Shown here: positions 32,225-32,529 of the stretch, piece after piece
How positions within the stretch are numbered: position 1 is the first letter of the stretch
How the letters are laid out: each line of letters opens with the position of its first letter
DNA from: Candidatus Bathyarchaeota archaeon
Lineage (GTDB): Archaea > Thermoproteota > Bathyarchaeia > Bathyarchaeales > DTEX01
NCBI GenBank assembly: GCA_018396555.1
Contig: JAGTQL010000007.1
Span: 1 to 32,529 of the forward strand
Direction of reading: 5' to 3'
Length of the DNA: 32,529 nt
The notes under the pieces: model-generated
The model's database searches: none
Told to the model about the DNA's origin: nothing
What the model saw: only the letters and a program-made list of their open reading frames with translations
Program-made: the position numbers and the translations under genes

Positions 32225-32529
32225 ATGACACGCGAGAATCCCACGTTGCTGAAACCCGTAACCCCCTACGCTGCACTTATTCTAATTAGTGGCTCAGAAA
32301 AGTTTCTAGTTGTTTCAGATCTGCATCTAGGCTGGGAGGCATCGCTTGCAGAGGAAGGCATTCATATACCATCCCAAACCAGCAAACTTTTGAAAAAGAT
32401 TGAGCGTGTAATCTCTCTTGAGAAGCCTGACTGCCTTATAGTGCTTGGAGATGTTAAGCATACGGTTGAAAAAATAGAGATTGAGGAATGGCGTGACGTG
32501 CCAATATTCTTCGAAAAACTCCGCGGTAA
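32225..32529 (+). CDS. Metallophosphoesterase (N-terminal part, runs off the window)
   Basis: The 101 visible codons contain FLVVSDLHLGWE, the first metal motif D-x-H of calcineurin-like phosphoesterases, and CLIVLGDVKH, the GD-x-x-x motif. This matches the archaeal metallophosphoesterase group related to the Mj0037/YkuE-like proteins, often annotated as DNA-repair-exonuclease-like. The frame is still open at the window end, so the gene is cut by the window and not broken. It starts at ATG 32225, 9 bases after the phosphatase stop, so the two are probably co-transcribed. The remaining motifs (N-H-E/D, G-H-x-H) lie outside and cannot be checked. Confidence 0.85.
   Translation, partial: MTRENPTLLKPVTPYAALILISGSEKFLVVSDLHLGWEASLAEEGIHIPSQTSKLLKKIERVISLEKPDCLIVLGDVKHTVEKIEIEEWRDVPIFFEKLRG

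Noticed and set aside
1-32529. CRISPR arrays, complete insertion sequences or rRNA genes
   Set aside because: I saw no regularly spaced repeats, no intact transposase with terminal repeats and no rRNA-like stretch in the window.

Overview
The window looks archaeal, most likely from the TACK side (Bathyarchaeia-like Thermoproteota), though I cannot prove the lineage. Support comes from a tRNA-Leu with a short intron at the canonical 37/38 site, an Rpo12 (RpoP) zinc-ribbon subunit, an archaeal PriS-type primase, Trm5, adenosylhomocysteinase, an F420-type oxidoreductase, a DUF354 protein, a TackOD1-like response-regulator output domain, and a decayed SSV-type tyrosine recombinase. Start sites mix Shine-Dalgarno-led starts, including many TTG/GTG, with apparently leaderless ones behind archaeal TATA boxes.

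Layout. (1) 183-3296, minus: a soluble PAS-PAS histidine kinase, an Rcp1-like single-domain receiver whose start is split by a one-base frameshift, and a receiver fused to a multi-zinc-ribbon output. None has a DNA-binding domain. (2) 3645-14567: a sugar and sugar-acid region. It holds a DUF362 protein, a lactonase, a D-galactonate dehydratase, an inositol-dehydrogenase-like oxidoreductase, a zinc polyol/alcohol dehydrogenase, an F420-dependent glucose-6-phosphate-dehydrogenase-like protein, a short-chain dehydrogenase, an FGGY (xylulokinase-type) kinase and a cytoplasmic GH5 glycosidase. A broken BNR/sialidase-like gene lies between two of them. (3) 14589-15923: relics of an integrated element, with a broken P-loop DNA-transfer ATPase, a small ORF and a tyrosine recombinase in at least three frames. 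(4) 15999-18573: three CPBP (CAAX-protease/bacteriocin-processing) intramembrane proteases. (5) 18816-18919: intron-containing tRNA-Leu(GAG). (6) 19136-28417: surface-glycan and nucleotide-sugar genes: a dehydrogenase-like protein lacking its catalytic Cys, a WlbA-like oxidoreductase, a flippase, a polyprenyl-phosphate sugar-1-phosphate transferase, DUF354 and a WlbB-like acetyltransferase. Interspersed are a Trm112-like protein, a GH4 alpha-galactosidase and Trm5. (7) 28892-32529: informational and housekeeping genes: rpoP, sahH, a compact PriS-like primase, a 32-residue lysine-rich ORF, an inositol monophosphatase/FBPase-family enzyme and a metallophosphoesterase cut by the window end.

How they may work together. 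GH4 and GH5 enzymes would release sugars inside the cell. The NAD-, zinc- and F420-linked dehydrogenases, lactonase and galactonate dehydratase would oxidise and dehydrate them without prior phosphorylation, while the FGGY kinase suggests a separate pentulose or polyol branch. The glycan region has the parts for making an acetamido-sugar nucleotide, loading it on a lipid carrier and flipping it. The least conventional items are the Cys-less sugar-nucleotide dehydrogenase, the non-DNA-binding two-component set, the compact primase and the decayed element beside GH5.
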